64,000 nucleotides of DNA from Klebsiella aerogenes KCTC 2190 (GTDB lineage Bacteria > Pseudomonadota > Gammaproteobacteria > Enterobacterales > Enterobacteriaceae): NCBI RefSeq assembly GCF_000215745.1, contig NC_015663.1:1922001-1986000 (forward strand), given 5' to 3'. Every line of letters starts with the position of its first letter. The first letter of the stretch is position 1. Shown here piece after piece: positions 38,501 through 51,235 of the stretch. The position numbers and the translations under genes are program-made. Below the pieces are notes generated by a model. It had not been told where the DNA came from. It saw nothing but the letters and a program-made list of their open reading frames with translations, and searched no databases.

Positions 38501-38912
38501 GAGAGTCGGCAATTTCCCGCGCCCGATCCTGCTCCTGCTGCGCCTGGCGGCTGGCTTCCAGAAGCTGGCTGCTGACCTGCAGGATCTCCTGATTCAGCGC
38601 GTCGGCGGTGAGGGCGGTAGGTACCTGGTGCGGCGTTTCGCTGACATTCGCTAACTGGGCGCGGAGAGTTTGAAACAGTTTGGGAAAATTATCGATGACA
38701 TCCTGGTACTGGCGAGCGCGCTCAACGGAGGCATTGCGTTCCTCCAGCGCATTCAACGCGGCTTGCAGGACCTCTACGGTTTCAGGCTGGGCGGGTTTCG
38801 CCGCCTTCGCCTGTTCCAGTTCCTGGGTAATTTGCTTGACGTCCGGGGCCGTCGCTGCGTACGCCCCGAAGCTGAGGCTCAAGGCCAACAGAAAAGTGTA
38901 TATCAGGCGCAC
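35586..38912 (-). CDS. mscM: Miniconductance mechanosensitive channel MscM (YjeP)
   Basis: A large MscS-family channel of 1108 residues (1107 in E. coli), which opens under membrane tension in hypo-osmotic shock. A signal peptide (RLIYTFLLALSLSFGAYA) leads to a 450-residue periplasmic coiled-coil domain very rich in Gln, Leu and Glu. About ten membrane helices follow, then the MscS pore and beta domain: LQEIFANFISGLIILFEKPI, RIGDTVTIRSLTGSVTKINT and the C-terminal alpha/beta region. It starts 24 bp after psd, with which it forms an operon, as in E. coli. Confidence 0.96.
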   Translation of the reverse strand: MRLIYTFLLALSLSFGAYAATAPDVKQITQELEQAKAAKPAQPETVEVLQAALNALEERNASVERARQYQDVIDNFPKLFQTLRAQLANVSETPHQVPTALTADALNQEILQVSSQLLEASRQAQQEQDRAREIADSLNQLPQQQTDARRKLNEIERRVGAQPGNTPLAQAQNLGLQAESARLKALVDELDLAQLSANNRQELSRIRSELAQKQSEQLDAYLQALRNQQNSQRQREAEKALESTELLAENSENLPPGIIDQFKINRELSQALNQQVQRLDLVASQQRQATNQTLQVRQALNTLREQSQWLGSSNLLGEALRAQVARLPERPRPQQLDTETAQLRVQRLHYEDLLSKQAQLRLIRQADGEPLTADQNRILQAQLRTQSELLNSLLRGGDTLLLELTKLKVANGQLEDALKEINEATHRYLFWTSDVSPIGFSWPLEVVQDLRRLISLDTINQLGKASVMMLTSKETLFPLFGALVLVGFSIYSRRHFTRFLERSSARIGKVTQDHFWLTLRTVFWSILVASPLPVLWMTLGYGLQAAWPFPLAVAIGDGVTATVPLLWVVMICATFARPNGLFIAHFGWPRNRVAKAMRYYLMSIGLIVPLIMALIMFDNLNDREFSASLGRLCFMLICGALALVTLSLKHAGIPLYLDKAGDGENMVNRLLWNLLLGAPLIAMLAAAVGYLATSQALLARLETSVAIWFLLLVVYHIIRRWMLIQRRRLAFDRAKHRRAEILAQRARGEEDTAHSTSTEGSVEAEVSEVDLDAISTQSLRLVRSLLMLIALLSVIILWSEIHSAFGFLENISLWDVTSTVQGVESLEPITLGAVLIAILVLIITTQLVRNLPALLELAILQHLDLTPGTGYAITTITKYLLMLIGGLVGFSMIGIEWSKLQWLVAALSVGLGFGLQEIFANFISGLIILFEKPIRIGDTVTIRSLTGSVTKINTRATTISDWDRKEIIVPNKAFITEQFINWSLSDSVTRVVLTIPAPAEANTEEVTQILLTAAHRCSLVIDTPAPEAFLVDLQQGIQIFELRIYAAEMGHRMPLRHELHQLILAGYRAHGIDMPFPPFQMRLESLDGLRSSQPLNSAGKSSRTPGSL

Positions 38913-38936
38913 GGCGTAACCCTTTGTCGTCAGGAA

Positions 38937-39899
38937 TTAACCTTCGTCTTGTTTATCGTCAACCAGCGGGCTGGCGCGGTGTTCGGCGCGGATCTCTTCT
39001 TCCGGCAACGGCGCAGGTTCCACGGAGATATCAGTTTCTACGGCCGTGGCCAGCGGTTCGCCGATTTTGGTGACTGACAGGCTTTGCAGTTGTTCAACCA
39101 GCTTCACCTGGCCCGGCGCAAACAGGTTAATCACCGTTGAGCCCAGTTTAAAGCGACCCATCTCCTGGCCCTTCAGCAGCGCAACGGAGCCTTCGCTTTC
39201 GCCTGCAGGCCAGGTCCAGCGCTTGATAATGCCTTCGCGCGGCGGCGTCACGGTGCCGGACCAGACGGTCTCGATGCTGCCAACAATCGTTGCGCCGACC
39301 AGAATCTGCGCCATCGGGCCAAATTCAGTATCGAACAGGCAGATGACGCGCTCGTTGCGAGCAAACAGGTTCGGTACGTTTTGCGCGGTCAGGTGGTTTA
39401 CCGAGAACAGATCGCCCGGGACATAGATCATCTCACGCAGGATACCGTTGCACGGCATATGCACGCGGTGATAGTCGCGCGGCGACAGGTAAGTGGTGGC
39501 GAAACTACCGTTACGGAACAGGTCAGCCATCTGGTAGTTACCCGCCAGCAGGGCTTCCAGGGTGTAATTGTGGCCTTTGGCCTGCAGAATTTTGTCATCT
39601 TCGATAGCGCCAAGCTGGCTGATAACGCCGTCAGCCGGCATCACCAGCACGTTGGGATCGGTGTTGAGCGGGCGAACATCGTCACGCAGCGGGCGAACGA
39701 AGAAGTCGTTAAAGGTGCGGTAAGCGGCGGTATCTGGCTTCTGCGCCTCTTTCATATCGACCTTGTAGTATTTGACGAACAGATCGATAACCAGTTTAGT
39801 CAGCCAGCCTGCTCGTTTACTTGCCCCCCAGCCTGCGAGGCGGGTGAGCCACAGTTTAGGCAGAATGTATTGTAGTGAGAGTTTAAACGAGTTTAACAA
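38937..39899 (-). CDS. psd: Phosphatidylserine decarboxylase proenzyme
   Basis: An inner-membrane enzyme of 320 residues making phosphatidylethanolamine. Self-cleavage occurs in the L252-G-S-T motif between Gly253 and Ser254, giving a beta chain and an alpha chain with a pyruvoyl group, at the same positions as in E. coli. The processing triad residues Asp90 (PADG) and His147 (RVHMPCNG) are present. The C-terminal tail after the catalytic part is acidic and variable. In E. coli the psd-mscM operon is under sigma-E and CpxR; I did not identify those sites here. Confidence 0.98.
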   Translation of the reverse strand: MLNSFKLSLQYILPKLWLTRLAGWGASKRAGWLTKLVIDLFVKYYKVDMKEAQKPDTAAYRTFNDFFVRPLRDDVRPLNTDPNVLVMPADGVISQLGAIEDDKILQAKGHNYTLEALLAGNYQMADLFRNGSFATTYLSPRDYHRVHMPCNGILREMIYVPGDLFSVNHLTAQNVPNLFARNERVICLFDTEFGPMAQILVGATIVGSIETVWSGTVTPPREGIIKRWTWPAGESEGSVALLKGQEMGRFKLGSTVINLFAPGQVKLVEQLQSLSVTKIGEPLATAVETDISVEPAPLPEEEIRAEHRASPLVDDKQDEG

Positions 39900-40049
39900 G
39901 GTAGCCTCCAGGCCGTTAATTGTCGTTCCTGACCCCGCTTTGGTGCGGGGTACTGAAAAGGGGGACGATTCTATACGTAAACTTCAGCGAATTGTATCCG
40001 CGCCGTTGTGCTGGCAAAGCGAGTACGTATAGCGACGACAGCTTAAATG

Positions 40050-41111
40050 TCAGTCGTCGGTTGATGAAAAGCTTTTACGCGTTTTTACCTGCACCTGTTC
40101 CATACTTTCCAGGATGCGGTGATAGTTGGCGAAACGGCTTTCGGCGATGGCGCCTTTTTCTACCGCTTCGCGAATGGCGCAGCCCGGATCGGTGTCGTGC
40201 TTGCAGTCGCGATACTTGCAATGGCCTAAATAATCATGAAATTCGACAAAGCCGTTGGTGATTTGTTCCGCATCAAGATGCCACAGGCCAAACTCGCGCA
40301 CGCCCGGGGAGTCGATCACATCGCCGCCGTGCGGGAAGTGATAAAGACGCGCGGCGGTGGTGGTGTGCTGGCCGAGCCCTGACACATCGGAGACGTCGTT
40401 CGTCAGGATTTGCTCCTCCCGCAGTCCCAGCAGCGTGTTCAGCAGGCTGGATTTACCCACCCCGGACTGGCCGGCAAAAATACTGATGCGCCCGGTCAGC
40501 GCCTCTTCAAGCGGCTTCAGGCCGTCCTGAGTATGGCTGGACACCATCAATACCGGATAACCGATTTGGCGATAGATATCCATCTGCTCGTTGACGAAGG
40601 CCATGCCGTCATCGTCCAGCAGGTCTATCTTATTCAGTACCAGCAGCGGTTCGATATTCTGCGCTTCGCAGGCCACCAGATAGCGGTCGATAATATTGAG
40701 CGACAGTTCGGGTAAAATGGCCGAAACCACCACGATTTGGTCGATATTTGCCGCGATAGGCTTCACGCCGTCGTAAAAGTCCGGGCGCGTCAGCACCGAG
40801 GCGCGTTCATGTACCGCTTCGACGATACCTTTGACGTTGACCCCGTCGGCTGCGTCTTTACCTGGCCGCCAGACCACGCGGTCGCCGGTCACCAGGGAAC
40901 GAATGGTCCGGCGAATGTTGCAGCGGTGGGTCGTGCCATCCGCGGATTCGACATCGGCATGCATACCAAAACGGCTGATGACGATGCCTTCTGAAGGCTC
41001 GCCAAACAGGTTGTCATCGTAGTCGGCCTTCTCCGAAGTCGTTTTCAGGCGGCGCTGGTGGTTGGCCTTGACGCGGCGCTGCTGGCCTTTGGAGAGCTTA
41101 TTTTTACTCAA
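40050..41111 (-). CDS. rsgA: Ribosome small-subunit GTPase RsgA
   Basis: A circularly permuted GTPase of 353 residues that acts late in 30S maturation. An N-terminal basic tail ([21 protein letters not shown]) and OB fold are followed by motifs in the permuted order: NKIDLL (G4), [12 protein letters not shown] (G1), TTTAA (G2) and DSPGVREF (G3). The zinc finger is [15 protein letters not shown] chose the TTG at 41111, with AGGAG upstream, which gives the E. coli N-terminus; another TTG at 41144 would add 11 unrelated residues. Divergent from orn. Confidence 0.96.
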   Translation of the reverse strand: MSKNKLSKGQQRRVKANHQRRLKTTSEKADYDDNLFGEPSEGIVISRFGMHADVESADGTTHRCNIRRTIRSLVTGDRVVWRPGKDAADGVNVKGIVEAVHERASVLTRPDFYDGVKPIAANIDQIVVVSAILPELSLNIIDRYLVACEAQNIEPLLVLNKIDLLDDDGMAFVNEQMDIYRQIGYPVLMVSSHTQDGLKPLEEALTGRISIFAGQSGVGKSSLLNTLLGLREEQILTNDVSDVSGLGQHTTTAARLYHFPHGGDVIDSPGVREFGLWHLDAEQITNGFVEFHDYLGHCKYRDCKHDTDPGCAIREAVEKGAIAESRFANYHRILESMEQVQVKTRKSFSSTDD

Positions 41112-41205
41112 TCGAACTGGCTCCTGGTCGCCCTGATGGGGCAAAACCTCTATGATACACGCTATTTTAGATGAATATAGTCACGCAAGAAGGGTGGAAA
41201 ATAGC

Positions 41206-41751
41206 ATGAGTGCAGATGAAAACAACCTGATTTGGATCGATCTTGAGATGACGGGGCTGGATCCCGAGCGCGATCGCATTATCGAAATTGCCACCCTGGT
41301 CACCGACGCGAATCTGAATATTCTGGCAGAAGGCCCGACCATTGCCGTGCACCAGTCTGATGCTCAGCTGGCGCTAATGGACGAATGGAACGTGCGTACT
41401 CATACCGGCAGCGGGCTGGTCGATCGCGTGAAGGCCAGTACGGTGGGCGACCGCGAAGCGGAACTGGCCACTATTGAGTTTCTCAAGCAGTGGGTGCCGG
41501 CAGGGAAATCGCCAATTTGTGGCAACAGCATCGGTCAGGACCGCCGCTTCCTGTTCAAATATATGCCGGAACTGGAAGCTTACTTCCATTATCGCTATCT
41601 CGACGTCAGCACCCTAAAAGAGCTGGCGCGCCGCTGGAAGCCGGAAATCCTTGATGGGTTTAAAAAGCAGGGCACTCACCAGGCTATGGACGATATCCGC
41701 GAATCCGTCGCCGAGTTAGCCTATTATCGCGAGCATTTTATTAAGCTCTGA
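41206..41751 (+). CDS. orn: Oligoribonuclease
   Basis: An essential 3'-5' exonuclease of 181 residues that degrades 2- to 5-mer RNAs, including pGpG. DEDDh family: Asp and Glu in [10 protein letters not shown], Asp in [10 protein letters not shown], and the [10 protein letters not shown] motif with catalytic His and Asp. The start at 41206 ([17 protein letters not shown]) follows GGTGG; the frame extends upstream to 41152 without support. Divergent from rsgA and followed by a strong terminator. Confidence 0.97.
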   Translation: MSADENNLIWIDLEMTGLDPERDRIIEIATLVTDANLNILAEGPTIAVHQSDAQLALMDEWNVRTHTGSGLVDRVKASTVGDREAELATIEFLKQWVPAGKSPICGNSIGQDRRFLFKYMPELEAYFHYRYLDVSTLKELARRWKPEILDGFKKQGTHQAMDDIRESVAELAYYREHFIKL

Positions 41752-41756
41752 AGCGT

Positions 41757-41786
41757 AAACGGGGCCTTCATGGCCCCGTTCTTTTT
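41757..41786 (+). terminator. Terminator after orn
   Basis: Stem ACGGGGCC (41759-41766) pairs with GGCCCCGT (41772-41779), then TCTTTTT. It also borders the 3' end of the convergent binding-protein gene. Confidence 0.88.
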
Positions 41787-41792
41787 GCTGCC

Positions 41793-42524
41793 TTACTTAA
41801 ACCATTTCTGTTCCATCTGCTGGAACTCCGGCGACGCCTTCACGACCTCCAGCGCGTCATTTATCTGCTTAAGCAACTCCGGGTCGTCTTTGCGTACCGC
41901 GATGGCATATTGTTTGCCGTAGTAGGCCGGGTCGGTGGCGCGCTCTTTCATCTCGGCGTAATCAGGATTCTCCGCCAGCCACTGGTCCATCGTCGCTAAA
42001 TCGCCGATCGCGCCGTCGACTTCGCCGCTTTTCAACGCCGCCAGCGCGTCGCTATCGCTGCCAAAGGCGACGGTTTGAATGCCTTTTTGTTTATCGCGTA
42101 GATAACGCTGGTGGACGCTACCTTTGACGACGGCGAGCTTTTTACCCTGCAGGTCGGCAAACCCGTGGGCGGCGTCTTTTGCCGTGACTACCACGCCGGA
42201 GAGCTCCTGGCGATAAGGTTGGCTGAAGGCGACCTGCTTTTCACGCATCGGCAACACTTCAATGCCGGCGATAATGGCGTCGAACTTTTTAAAGCGCAGC
42301 GCCGGAATGAGGGTATCAAAGCGCTGCGGCGTGAATTTGCATTCCGCTTGCATCTGCTTACACAGCGCATTGGCCAAATCAATGTCGAAACCCGTTGCCT
42401 GGCCTTTGCCTTTGACGGTCTCAAACGGCGGATTGGCGGTTGTGGTGCCAAAATGGAGCGTCTCGGCAGAAGCCGTTCCGATGAAGGATGTGGTCAGCAG
42501 CAGGACGGAAAGCGCTTTTTTCAT
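41793..42524 (-). CDS. Periplasmic amino-acid-binding protein (ArtI/HisJ-like), orphan
   Basis: An exported solute-binding protein of 243 residues, the length of ArtI. The signal peptide MKKALSVLLLTTSFIGTASA is followed by ETLHFGTTTANPPFETVKGKG and GFDIDLANALCKQM, the polar amino acid binding motifs (SBP family 3). A Cys pair (LCKQMQAEC) matches the disulfide of ArtI and HisJ. AGGGA fixes the start at 42524. No permease or ATPase gene is adjacent, so it must share another transporter (perhaps Art or His) or act alone. K-12 has no gene between orn and glyV as I recall it. Ligand not determined. Confidence 0.85.
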   Translation of the reverse strand: MKKALSVLLLTTSFIGTASAETLHFGTTTANPPFETVKGKGQATGFDIDLANALCKQMQAECKFTPQRFDTLIPALRFKKFDAIIAGIEVLPMREKQVAFSQPYRQELSGVVVTAKDAAHGFADLQGKKLAVVKGSVHQRYLRDKQKGIQTVAFGSDSDALAALKSGEVDGAIGDLATMDQWLAENPDYAEMKERATDPAYYGKQYAIAVRKDDPELLKQINDALEVVKASPEFQQMEQKWFK

Positions 42525-42720
42525 TCTGAATCCCTGATTGTCGTCATGGTGGACCTTTTCGCGGATAACCTCCGCGGTGTCATGCGGGCGATTTTGCGCC
42601 ATTCGCGCGGGGGTAAAAAGATATTTTGCTAATTATGGCGGTTATTTATACAATTCAGTGGACTGTGTGGCGAGAAAGTGTCCATTCAAACAAAAACGAA
42701 AAAAAGTGCTCGCCAGGGGG

Positions 42721-42748
42721 TTGCAGGTGAATCGAATTCTCGTATAAT
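42721..42748 (+). promoter_or_regulatory. Promoter of the tRNA-Gly operon
   Basis: TTGCAG (42721-42726), a 16-bp spacer and TATAAT (42743-42748), followed by a GC-rich discriminator GCGCCTCCCG typical of stringently controlled stable-RNA promoters. The first tRNA begins 68 bp downstream of the -10. Confidence 0.82.
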
Positions 42749-42815
42749 GCGCCTCCCGTAACGACGCAGAAATGCAAATTACGACGCCATCGAAATATGG
42801 CAAAAAAGCAGTAAC

Positions 42816-42891
<76 letters not shown>

Positions 42892-42962
42892 AAATTTGAA
42901 AGCAGCACCATACCAAAACATAGTTTTCAGGTTACCGACAGGTAGATTGAAAACCAATGTAA

Positions 42963-43038
<76 letters not shown>

Positions 43039-43109
43039 AAATTTGAAAGACACACCATACCAAAGCATAGTTTTCAGGTTACCAGCAGGTAGATTGAAAA
43101 CCGATGTAA

Positions 43110-43185
<76 letters not shown>

Positions 43186-43455
43186 AATTTCTTCCTTTAT
43201 CCAGTTTATCCACAGTGCGAAATCGCGCCGGGGATGATTTTCATTGCCTATCCAAAAATACTGTAAACAGAGTTATCCACAGGCTATCGTTTGGCTGACG
43301 GCGCGATAAATGCTTCACTTTGTAAATAGTATTGTCGTATCTGATTGAAATTTAACATTTAAATTTCATTTCAAACTGTTAATTCGATCACTTGACGTAC
43401 GTCTGCCCGTTGAAACGCAATGTGTTTTTGTTTTTATTCACAGCCTGTGAATGAA
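43186..43455. other. datA-like DnaA-titration locus
   Basis: The gene-free gap between glyY and queG holds two perfect DnaA boxes TTATCCACA (43206-43214 and 43273-43281) and a third, TTATTCACA (43434-43442), that fits TTWTNCACA. Weaker matches lie nearby (TTTATCCAG at about 43196; TGTGAATGA at about 43446). A one-mismatch IHF site (CAAACTGTTAATT) lies at about 43373-43385. E. coli datA, which promotes DnaA-ATP hydrolysis with IHF, occupies this same position beside glyVXY. Confidence 0.72.
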
Positions 43456-44593
43456 TCAGGCGTCGCGCGGTAATCCTTTCTCGACCACCCTGACCAGGCG
43501 TAATTTCTGCGGCAACTGCACTTCGACAACGTTGGCGTTTCGCTTTTCGATCTGCTGCGCAACCGCCCATTCAATGTGTTCATCGAGAAGTGGGTGCTCA
43601 CCTCGGCGACTTTCCAGCGCGACCAGATTGGCTTCATTCCAGGGAGCATTACCGAGCGCGACGGCGATATTGCGTAGCCAGCGTAAGTGACCGATACGGC
43701 GTATCGCCGATCCCTCAGTGACTTTCAGGAACCAGGCTTCGCTCCAGGCGAACAGCTCAATCAGCTGCGGCGCATGTAGCGCTTTACGCGGGCTGAAGTC
43801 CTCTTCATCGGTGAGCTGCGAAAAACGGTTCCACGGACATATCAACTGGCAATCATCGCAGCCGTAAATACGGTTGCCGATAAGCGGACGAAATTCTTCC
43901 GGGATGGCGCCTTCCAGCTCGATGGTCAGATAGGAGATGCAGCGCCGCGCGTCGACGGTATAGGGCTCGACGATGGCGCCGGTGGGGCAGATAGTCATAC
44001 AGGCGACACAACGCCCGCACTCTTCGGCAACCGGCTGGTCTATCGGCAGTGGCAGATCGATAAGCAACTCGCCCAGGAAGAAAAACGATCCGGCGTCGCG
44101 GCTTAAGATAAGTGAGTGCTTACCTGTCCAGCCAAGCCCCGCTTTTTCAGCGATGGGCCGCTCCAGGATAGGCGCGGAATCGACAAACGGTCTAAAATTG
44201 AGCGAAGCACACTGTTCCTGAATCATCTCGCCGAGTTTTTTCAGGCGGTTACGTAGCAGCTTATGATAATCACGCCCCAGGGCATAACGGCTGACGTAAC
44301 CCAGCGTGGGATCTTTCAGAGTGCTGGCGAAAGCAGCATTGGCGGGCAGGTAGTTCATGCGCACGCTAATCACGCGTAGCGTACCGGGCAGCAGTTCATG
44401 CGGCCGGGCGCGCATCATGCCGTGGCGAGCCATCCATTCCATTTCGCCATGGTATTGTTTATCCAGCCATGCCTGTAGTTTAGGTTCGCTGGCGCTGAGA
44501 TCGGTATCGGTAATGCCGACCTGCTGGAAGCCAAGCTCGGTGCCCCATTGTTTGATTTGCTGCGCTAACTGATTGAGATCGAGGGGCTGTGAC

Positions 44594-44595
<2 letters not shown>
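43456..44595 (-). CDS. queG: Epoxyqueuosine reductase QueG
   Basis: A cobalamin- and iron-sulfur-dependent enzyme performing the last step of queuosine synthesis in tRNA. The 379 residues match the E. coli length. Two ferredoxin-like [4Fe-4S] motifs are seen: CGRCVACMTICP, and CDDCQLICPWN with an earlier C in RRCISY. The start at 44595 (MSQPLDLNQLAQQIKQWG) overlaps the nnr start codon on the other strand (shared CATG); upstream extension to 44640 lies inside nnr. C-terminal HEAT-like repeats (RRIGHLRWLRNIAVALGN) help bind tRNA. Confidence 0.96.
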
Positions 44596-46574
<1,979 letters not shown>

Positions 46575-46590
46575 CCTAAAGGATGACGGG

Positions 46591-47943
46591 ATGAAGTATC
46601 GTATAACCAGTTGGCTGGCCGCCGCTCTGATGCTGCTCGGCACTCAGGCATCCGCGGCAAGTTTATCCGATATCCAGGTCTCAAACGGCGATCGGCAGGC
46701 CCGCATCACGCTAAGTTTTGTCGGCGATCCTGAATATTCTTTCACCCCGCAAGGTAAGCGGGCGGTGGCGTTGGATATCAAACAAACCGGCGTACTTCAG
46801 GGGCTGCCGCTGCAGTTTAGCGGTAATAATCTGGTCAAGAGCATTCGTTCCGGCTCGCCTCAGGATACGCAATCGCTGCGTCTGTTGGTCGATCTGACGG
46901 AAGATGGTAAAACGCGGGCGGTGAAGCAGCAAAATGGCGCCAACTATACCGTCGTCTTTACCATTAACGCCGATGTGCCGCCGCCACCTCCGCCGCCGCC
47001 AGTGATAGCGAAACGGGTCGAAGCGCCGGTAGTGGCGTCGCGTCCGAGCACGCCGCCGCGCAATCCGTTTAAAAACTCTGGCAGCGACAGAACCACGGTG
47101 GTGACCAGCAGTCAGCCGGCGATGACCAACAACCAGACCATCAGCCGTCCGGCGGCGCGTACCGTCTCTTCTGACGATAAAATTATTATCGCCATTGACG
47201 CCGGTCACGGCGGCCAGGATCCTGGCGCCATCGGACCGGGCGGCACCAAAGAGAAAAACGTCACGATTGCTATCGCCCATAAACTACGGGCGTTGCTCAA
47301 CGACGATCCGCAGTTTAAACCGGTGCTTACCCGCAACGGCGACTACTTCATCTCGGTTATGGGGCGTTCGGACGTGGCGCGCAAACAAAACGCCAATTTC
47401 CTTGTCTCTATCCATGCCGATGCGGCCCCGAACCGCGACGCGACCGGCGCATCGGTGTGGGTGCTCTCTAACCGCCGCGCGAATAGCGAAATGGCCGGCT
47501 GGCTAGAACAGCATGAGAAACAATCCGAACTTTTGGGCGGTGCGGGCGATGTGCTGGCGAATAGCCAGTCGGATCCTTATCTGAGCCAGGCGGTGCTGGA
47601 TTTACAGTTCGGCCATTCCCAGCGCGTCGGTTATGATGTGGCGACGGATGTACTAAGCCAGCTGCAGCGGGTCGGTAATCTCCATAAACGCCGCCCGGAG
47701 CATGCCAGCCTTGGCGTTCTGCGCTCGCCGGATATTCCGTCGATCCTCGTCGAAACCGGCTTTATCAGTAATAACGGCGAAGAGCGCCTGCTGGGTAGCG
47801 ATGATTACCAACAGCAGATTGCAGAGGCGATTTATAAAGGGCTGCGTAACTATTATATGCAGCACCCGCTGCAATCAGCGCCGCGCGGCACGGCTGCGCA
47901 AACCGCCAGCGCCAGTTCGCCTGGCGGGACGTTGATTAACTAA
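46591..47943 (+). CDS. amiB: N-acetylmuramoyl-L-alanine amidase AmiB
   Basis: A periplasmic zinc amidase of 450 residues that splits septal peptidoglycan during cell separation. The signal peptide is followed by an AMIN domain (about 25-130) that targets the septum. A Pro-rich linker ([17 protein letters not shown]) precedes the Amidase_3 domain with [14 protein letters not shown], the zinc Glu in GTKEKNV and His in [10 protein letters not shown], and the catalytic Glu in LVETGFISN. Its activity depends on EnvC (with NlpD for AmiC). The C-terminus lacks the LysM repeats found in some relatives. Confidence 0.96.
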   Translation: MKYRITSWLAAALMLLGTQASAASLSDIQVSNGDRQARITLSFVGDPEYSFTPQGKRAVALDIKQTGVLQGLPLQFSGNNLVKSIRSGSPQDTQSLRLLVDLTEDGKTRAVKQQNGANYTVVFTINADVPPPPPPPPVIAKRVEAPVVASRPSTPPRNPFKNSGSDRTTVVTSSQPAMTNNQTISRPAARTVSSDDKIIIAIDAGHGGQDPGAIGPGGTKEKNVTIAIAHKLRALLNDDPQFKPVLTRNGDYFISVMGRSDVARKQNANFLVSIHADAAPNRDATGASVWVLSNRRANSEMAGWLEQHEKQSELLGGAGDVLANSQSDPYLSQAVLDLQFGHSQRVGYDVATDVLSQLQRVGNLHKRRPEHASLGVLRSPDIPSILVETGFISNNGEERLLGSDDYQQQIAEAIYKGLRNYYMQHPLQSAPRGTAAQTASASSPGGTLIN

Positions 47944-47953
47944 GGAGAAGGTC

Positions 47954-49816
47954 ATGCCGATTCAGGTTCTACCGCCGCAGCTCGCCAACCAGATTGCCGC
48001 TGGCGAGGTGGTGGAACGTCCGGCGTCGGTAGTGAAGGAGCTGGTTGAGAACAGCCTTGATGCCGGCGCAACCCGTATCGACATTGATATCGAACGCGGG
48101 GGCGCGAAGCTTATCCGTATTCGCGATAATGGCTGTGGGATCAAAAAAGATGAGCTGGCGCTGGCGCTGGCTCGTCACGCCACCAGTAAAATCGCCTCGC
48201 TGGATGACCTTGAGGCGATCATCAGCCTTGGCTTTCGCGGCGAAGCGTTGGCCAGTATCAGTTCCGTCGCCCGCCTGACGCTGACTTCGCGTACCGCGGA
48301 GCAGCACGAGGCATGGCAGGCTTATGCTGAAGGGCGCGACCAGGCAGTGACGGTGAAACCGGCGGCGCATCCGATAGGCACGACGCTGGAAGTCCTGGAT
48401 CTGTTTTACAACACCCCCGCGCGGCGCAAGTTCATGCGTACCGAAAAAACCGAGTTTAATCATATTGATGAAATCGTCCGCCGCATCGCGCTGGCGCGTT
48501 TCGATGTAACGATTAATCTCAGCCATAACGGCAAAATGATGCGCCAGTATCGCGCAGTGGCGGAAGGCGGCCCGCGTGAACGCCGCCTCGGCTCGATTTG
48601 CGGCGCGGCGTTTCTGGAACACGCGTTGGCCATTGAGTGGCAGCATGGCGATCTGACGCTGCGCGGCTGGGTTGCCGATCCGTTGCATACCAATCCGGCA
48701 TTAGCGGAAATCCAGTACTGCTACGTCAACGGGCGTATGATGCGCGACCGGCTGATCAACCATGCCATTCGCCAGGCCTGTGAAGACAAGCTGGGCGCTG
48801 ACCAGCAGCCGGCGTTTGTGCTGTATCTGGAGATTGACCCGCATCAGGTTGATGTCAACGTGCATCCGGCGAAGCACGAAGTACGTTTCCATCAATCGCG
48901 GCTGGTGCATGATTTTATCTATCAAGGCGTACTGAGCGTGCTGCAGCAGCAACTGGATGCGCCGTTGGCGGAAGAAGACGAAGCGCCCGCGTCGCGGCCG
49001 GTGCCGGAAAATCGCGTAGCGGCGGGCGCTAACCATTTCGCTCGCCCATCGCCTGCCCGGGAACCGGCGGCGGGTTATGATACCCGCGCGCCGCGGGAAC
49101 CTGCCGCCGGCGGCGGCTATAGCGCAGGCGGCGCCAACTGGCCCCACGCGCAGCCGGGCTATCAAAAACAGCAGGGGGCGCTTTACCGTCAACTGCTGCA
49201 AACCCCGGCGGCGGAAAAGCCACCCGTTGCGCCGGCGCCTGCTGAAAGCCTGGCAGCCCATAGCCAAAGCTTTGGCCGGGTGCTGACTATTATCGGCAGC
49301 GATTGCGCGCTGCTCGAGCGCGGCGGCACATTGGCGTTGCTGGCGCTGCCGGTGGCGGAGCGCTGGCTGCGTCAGGCGCAGCTAACGCCGGGCGCGGAAG
49401 CGGTTTGCGCGCAGCCGCTGCTGATCCCGCTGCGTCTTAAAGTGAGTGAAGCAGAACGTAAGGCGCTGGAAAAGGCGCAGCCGGCGCTGGCGCAATTGGG
49501 TATCGATTTACAAGCAGATGCTCAGCACGTGACGGTTCGCGCGGTGCCTTTACCCTTAAGACAACAAAATTTACAAATCTTGATTCCTGAACTGATAGGC
49601 TACCTGGCGCAGCTAACGGCATTCGACGTCGGCGACATTGCCCAGTGGACGGCGCGTAATCTGACGAGCGAGCACGCGCAGTGGAGTATGGCGCAGGCGA
49701 TTTCCGTGCTGGCGGACGTTGAGCGTTTATGTCCGCAGCTGATTAAAGCGCCGCCGGGTGGTCTGTTACAACCTGTTGATTTACATTCGGCGATGACAGC
49801 CCTGAAAGATGAGTGA
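47954..49816 (+). CDS. mutL: DNA mismatch repair protein MutL
   Basis: A GHKL ATPase of 620 residues (615 in E. coli) that links MutS mismatch recognition to MutH nicking and UvrD. N-terminal ATPase motifs: [31 protein letters not shown] and [11 protein letters not shown]. The linker (about 335-430) is rich in Pro, Ala and Gly. The C-terminal dimerisation domain lacks the DQHAxxERI endonuclease motif, as expected in a MutH-dependent species. Its end overlaps miaA by 8 bp. Confidence 0.97.
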   Translation: MPIQVLPPQLANQIAAGEVVERPASVVKELVENSLDAGATRIDIDIERGGAKLIRIRDNGCGIKKDELALALARHATSKIASLDDLEAIISLGFRGEALASISSVARLTLTSRTAEQHEAWQAYAEGRDQAVTVKPAAHPIGTTLEVLDLFYNTPARRKFMRTEKTEFNHIDEIVRRIALARFDVTINLSHNGKMMRQYRAVAEGGPRERRLGSICGAAFLEHALAIEWQHGDLTLRGWVADPLHTNPALAEIQYCYVNGRMMRDRLINHAIRQACEDKLGADQQPAFVLYLEIDPHQVDVNVHPAKHEVRFHQSRLVHDFIYQGVLSVLQQQLDAPLAEEDEAPASRPVPENRVAAGANHFARPSPAREPAAGYDTRAPREPAAGGGYSAGGANWPHAQPGYQKQQGALYRQLLQTPAAEKPPVAPAPAESLAAHSQSFGRVLTIIGSDCALLERGGTLALLALPVAERWLRQAQLTPGAEAVCAQPLLIPLRLKVSEAERKALEKAQPALAQLGIDLQADAQHVTVRAVPLPLRQQNLQILIPELIGYLAQLTAFDVGDIAQWTARNLTSEHAQWSMAQAISVLADVERLCPQLIKAPPGGLLQPVDLHSAMTALKDE

Positions 49817-50759
49817 TGTAACTGAGGCGAGCCTGCCTAAGGCAATTTTTTTAATGGGGCCGACGGCCTCCGGTAAAACCGCATTAGCTATCGCCTTGCG
49901 TAAAGTTTTGCCCGTAGAGTTGATTAGCGTCGATTCCGCCCTCATCTATCGAGGAATGGATATCGGCACGGCCAAACCCGATGCCGCGGAGCTTAGCGCT
50001 GCGCCGCATCGGTTGCTGGATATCCTTGATCCGGCAGAGTCGTACTCGGCGGCGGATTTTCGCCGCGATGCGTTGGCGGAAATGGCGGATATCGTCGCCG
50101 CCGGGCGCATCCCGCTGCTGGTCGGCGGAACAATGTTGTACTTCAAAGCGTTGTTGGAAGGGTTATCGCCGCTGCCTTCGGCGGATCCCGCAGTCAGGGC
50201 CAGAATTGAGCAACAAGCAGCAGAGCAGGGGTGGCACGCATTGCACCGGCAGTTACAGGACATCGATCCCGTGGCCGCCGCGCGTATTCATCCAAATGAT
50301 CCGCAAAGACTTTCCCGAGCACTGGAAGTTTTTTTCATTTCGGGTAAAACTTTAACGGAACTGACGCAAACGTCAGGAGAGGCTCTGCCGTATCAGGTGC
50401 ATCAGTTCGCCATCGCCCCGGCGAGCCGTGAACTGCTACATCAACGCATTGAGCAGCGTTTTCATCAGATGTTGGCTTCAGGTTTTGAAGCAGAAGTGCG
50501 GGCGCTATTTGCCCGTGGAGATTTGCATACGGATATGCCTTCCATTCGTTGTGTCGGATACCGCCAGATGTGGTCATACCTTGAAGGCGAGGTCCCGTAT
50601 GATGAAATGGTTTATCGAGGTGTTTGCGCGACGAGACAGTTAGCTAAACGTCAGGTCACTTGGCTGCGTGGTTGGGAAGATGTTCACTGGTTAGACAGTG
50701 AGCAACCTGAACAAGCGCTCAACAAAGTATTACAGGTTGTTGGTGCTAGCCAGAACTGA
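49809..50759 (+). CDS. miaA: tRNA dimethylallyltransferase MiaA
   Basis: A 316-residue prenyltransferase that adds the isopentenyl group to A37 of UNN-decoding tRNAs. The P-loop [14 protein letters not shown] (about residues 17-30) binds the pyrophosphate donor. Other blocks are [34 protein letters not shown] and [14 protein letters not shown]. The start overlaps mutL. In E. coli hfq promoters, including a heat-shock one, lie within miaA; I did not try to place them here. Confidence 0.97.
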   Translation: MSDVTEASLPKAIFLMGPTASGKTALAIALRKVLPVELISVDSALIYRGMDIGTAKPDAAELSAAPHRLLDILDPAESYSAADFRRDALAEMADIVAAGRIPLLVGGTMLYFKALLEGLSPLPSADPAVRARIEQQAAEQGWHALHRQLQDIDPVAAARIHPNDPQRLSRALEVFFISGKTLTELTQTSGEALPYQVHQFAIAPASRELLHQRIEQRFHQMLASGFEAEVRALFARGDLHTDMPSIRCVGYRQMWSYLEGEVPYDEMVYRGVCATRQLAKRQVTWLRGWEDVHWLDSEQPEQALNKVLQVVGASQN

Positions 50760-50839
50760 ACGTGTACAATTGAATGGTATCGTGCGTAATTTTTTTTAAG
50801 AATCGTAAGGTTCTGAGTACAAAACAAGCATACATATAA

Positions 50840-51160
<321 letters not shown>

Positions 51161-51235
51161 GGCTAATGCTGTTTTTCCACGTCGGGGAGCCAGGTTTTCT
51201 GCGTTCCCCGCTGGTATTTTATAAGGGGTTTACGC

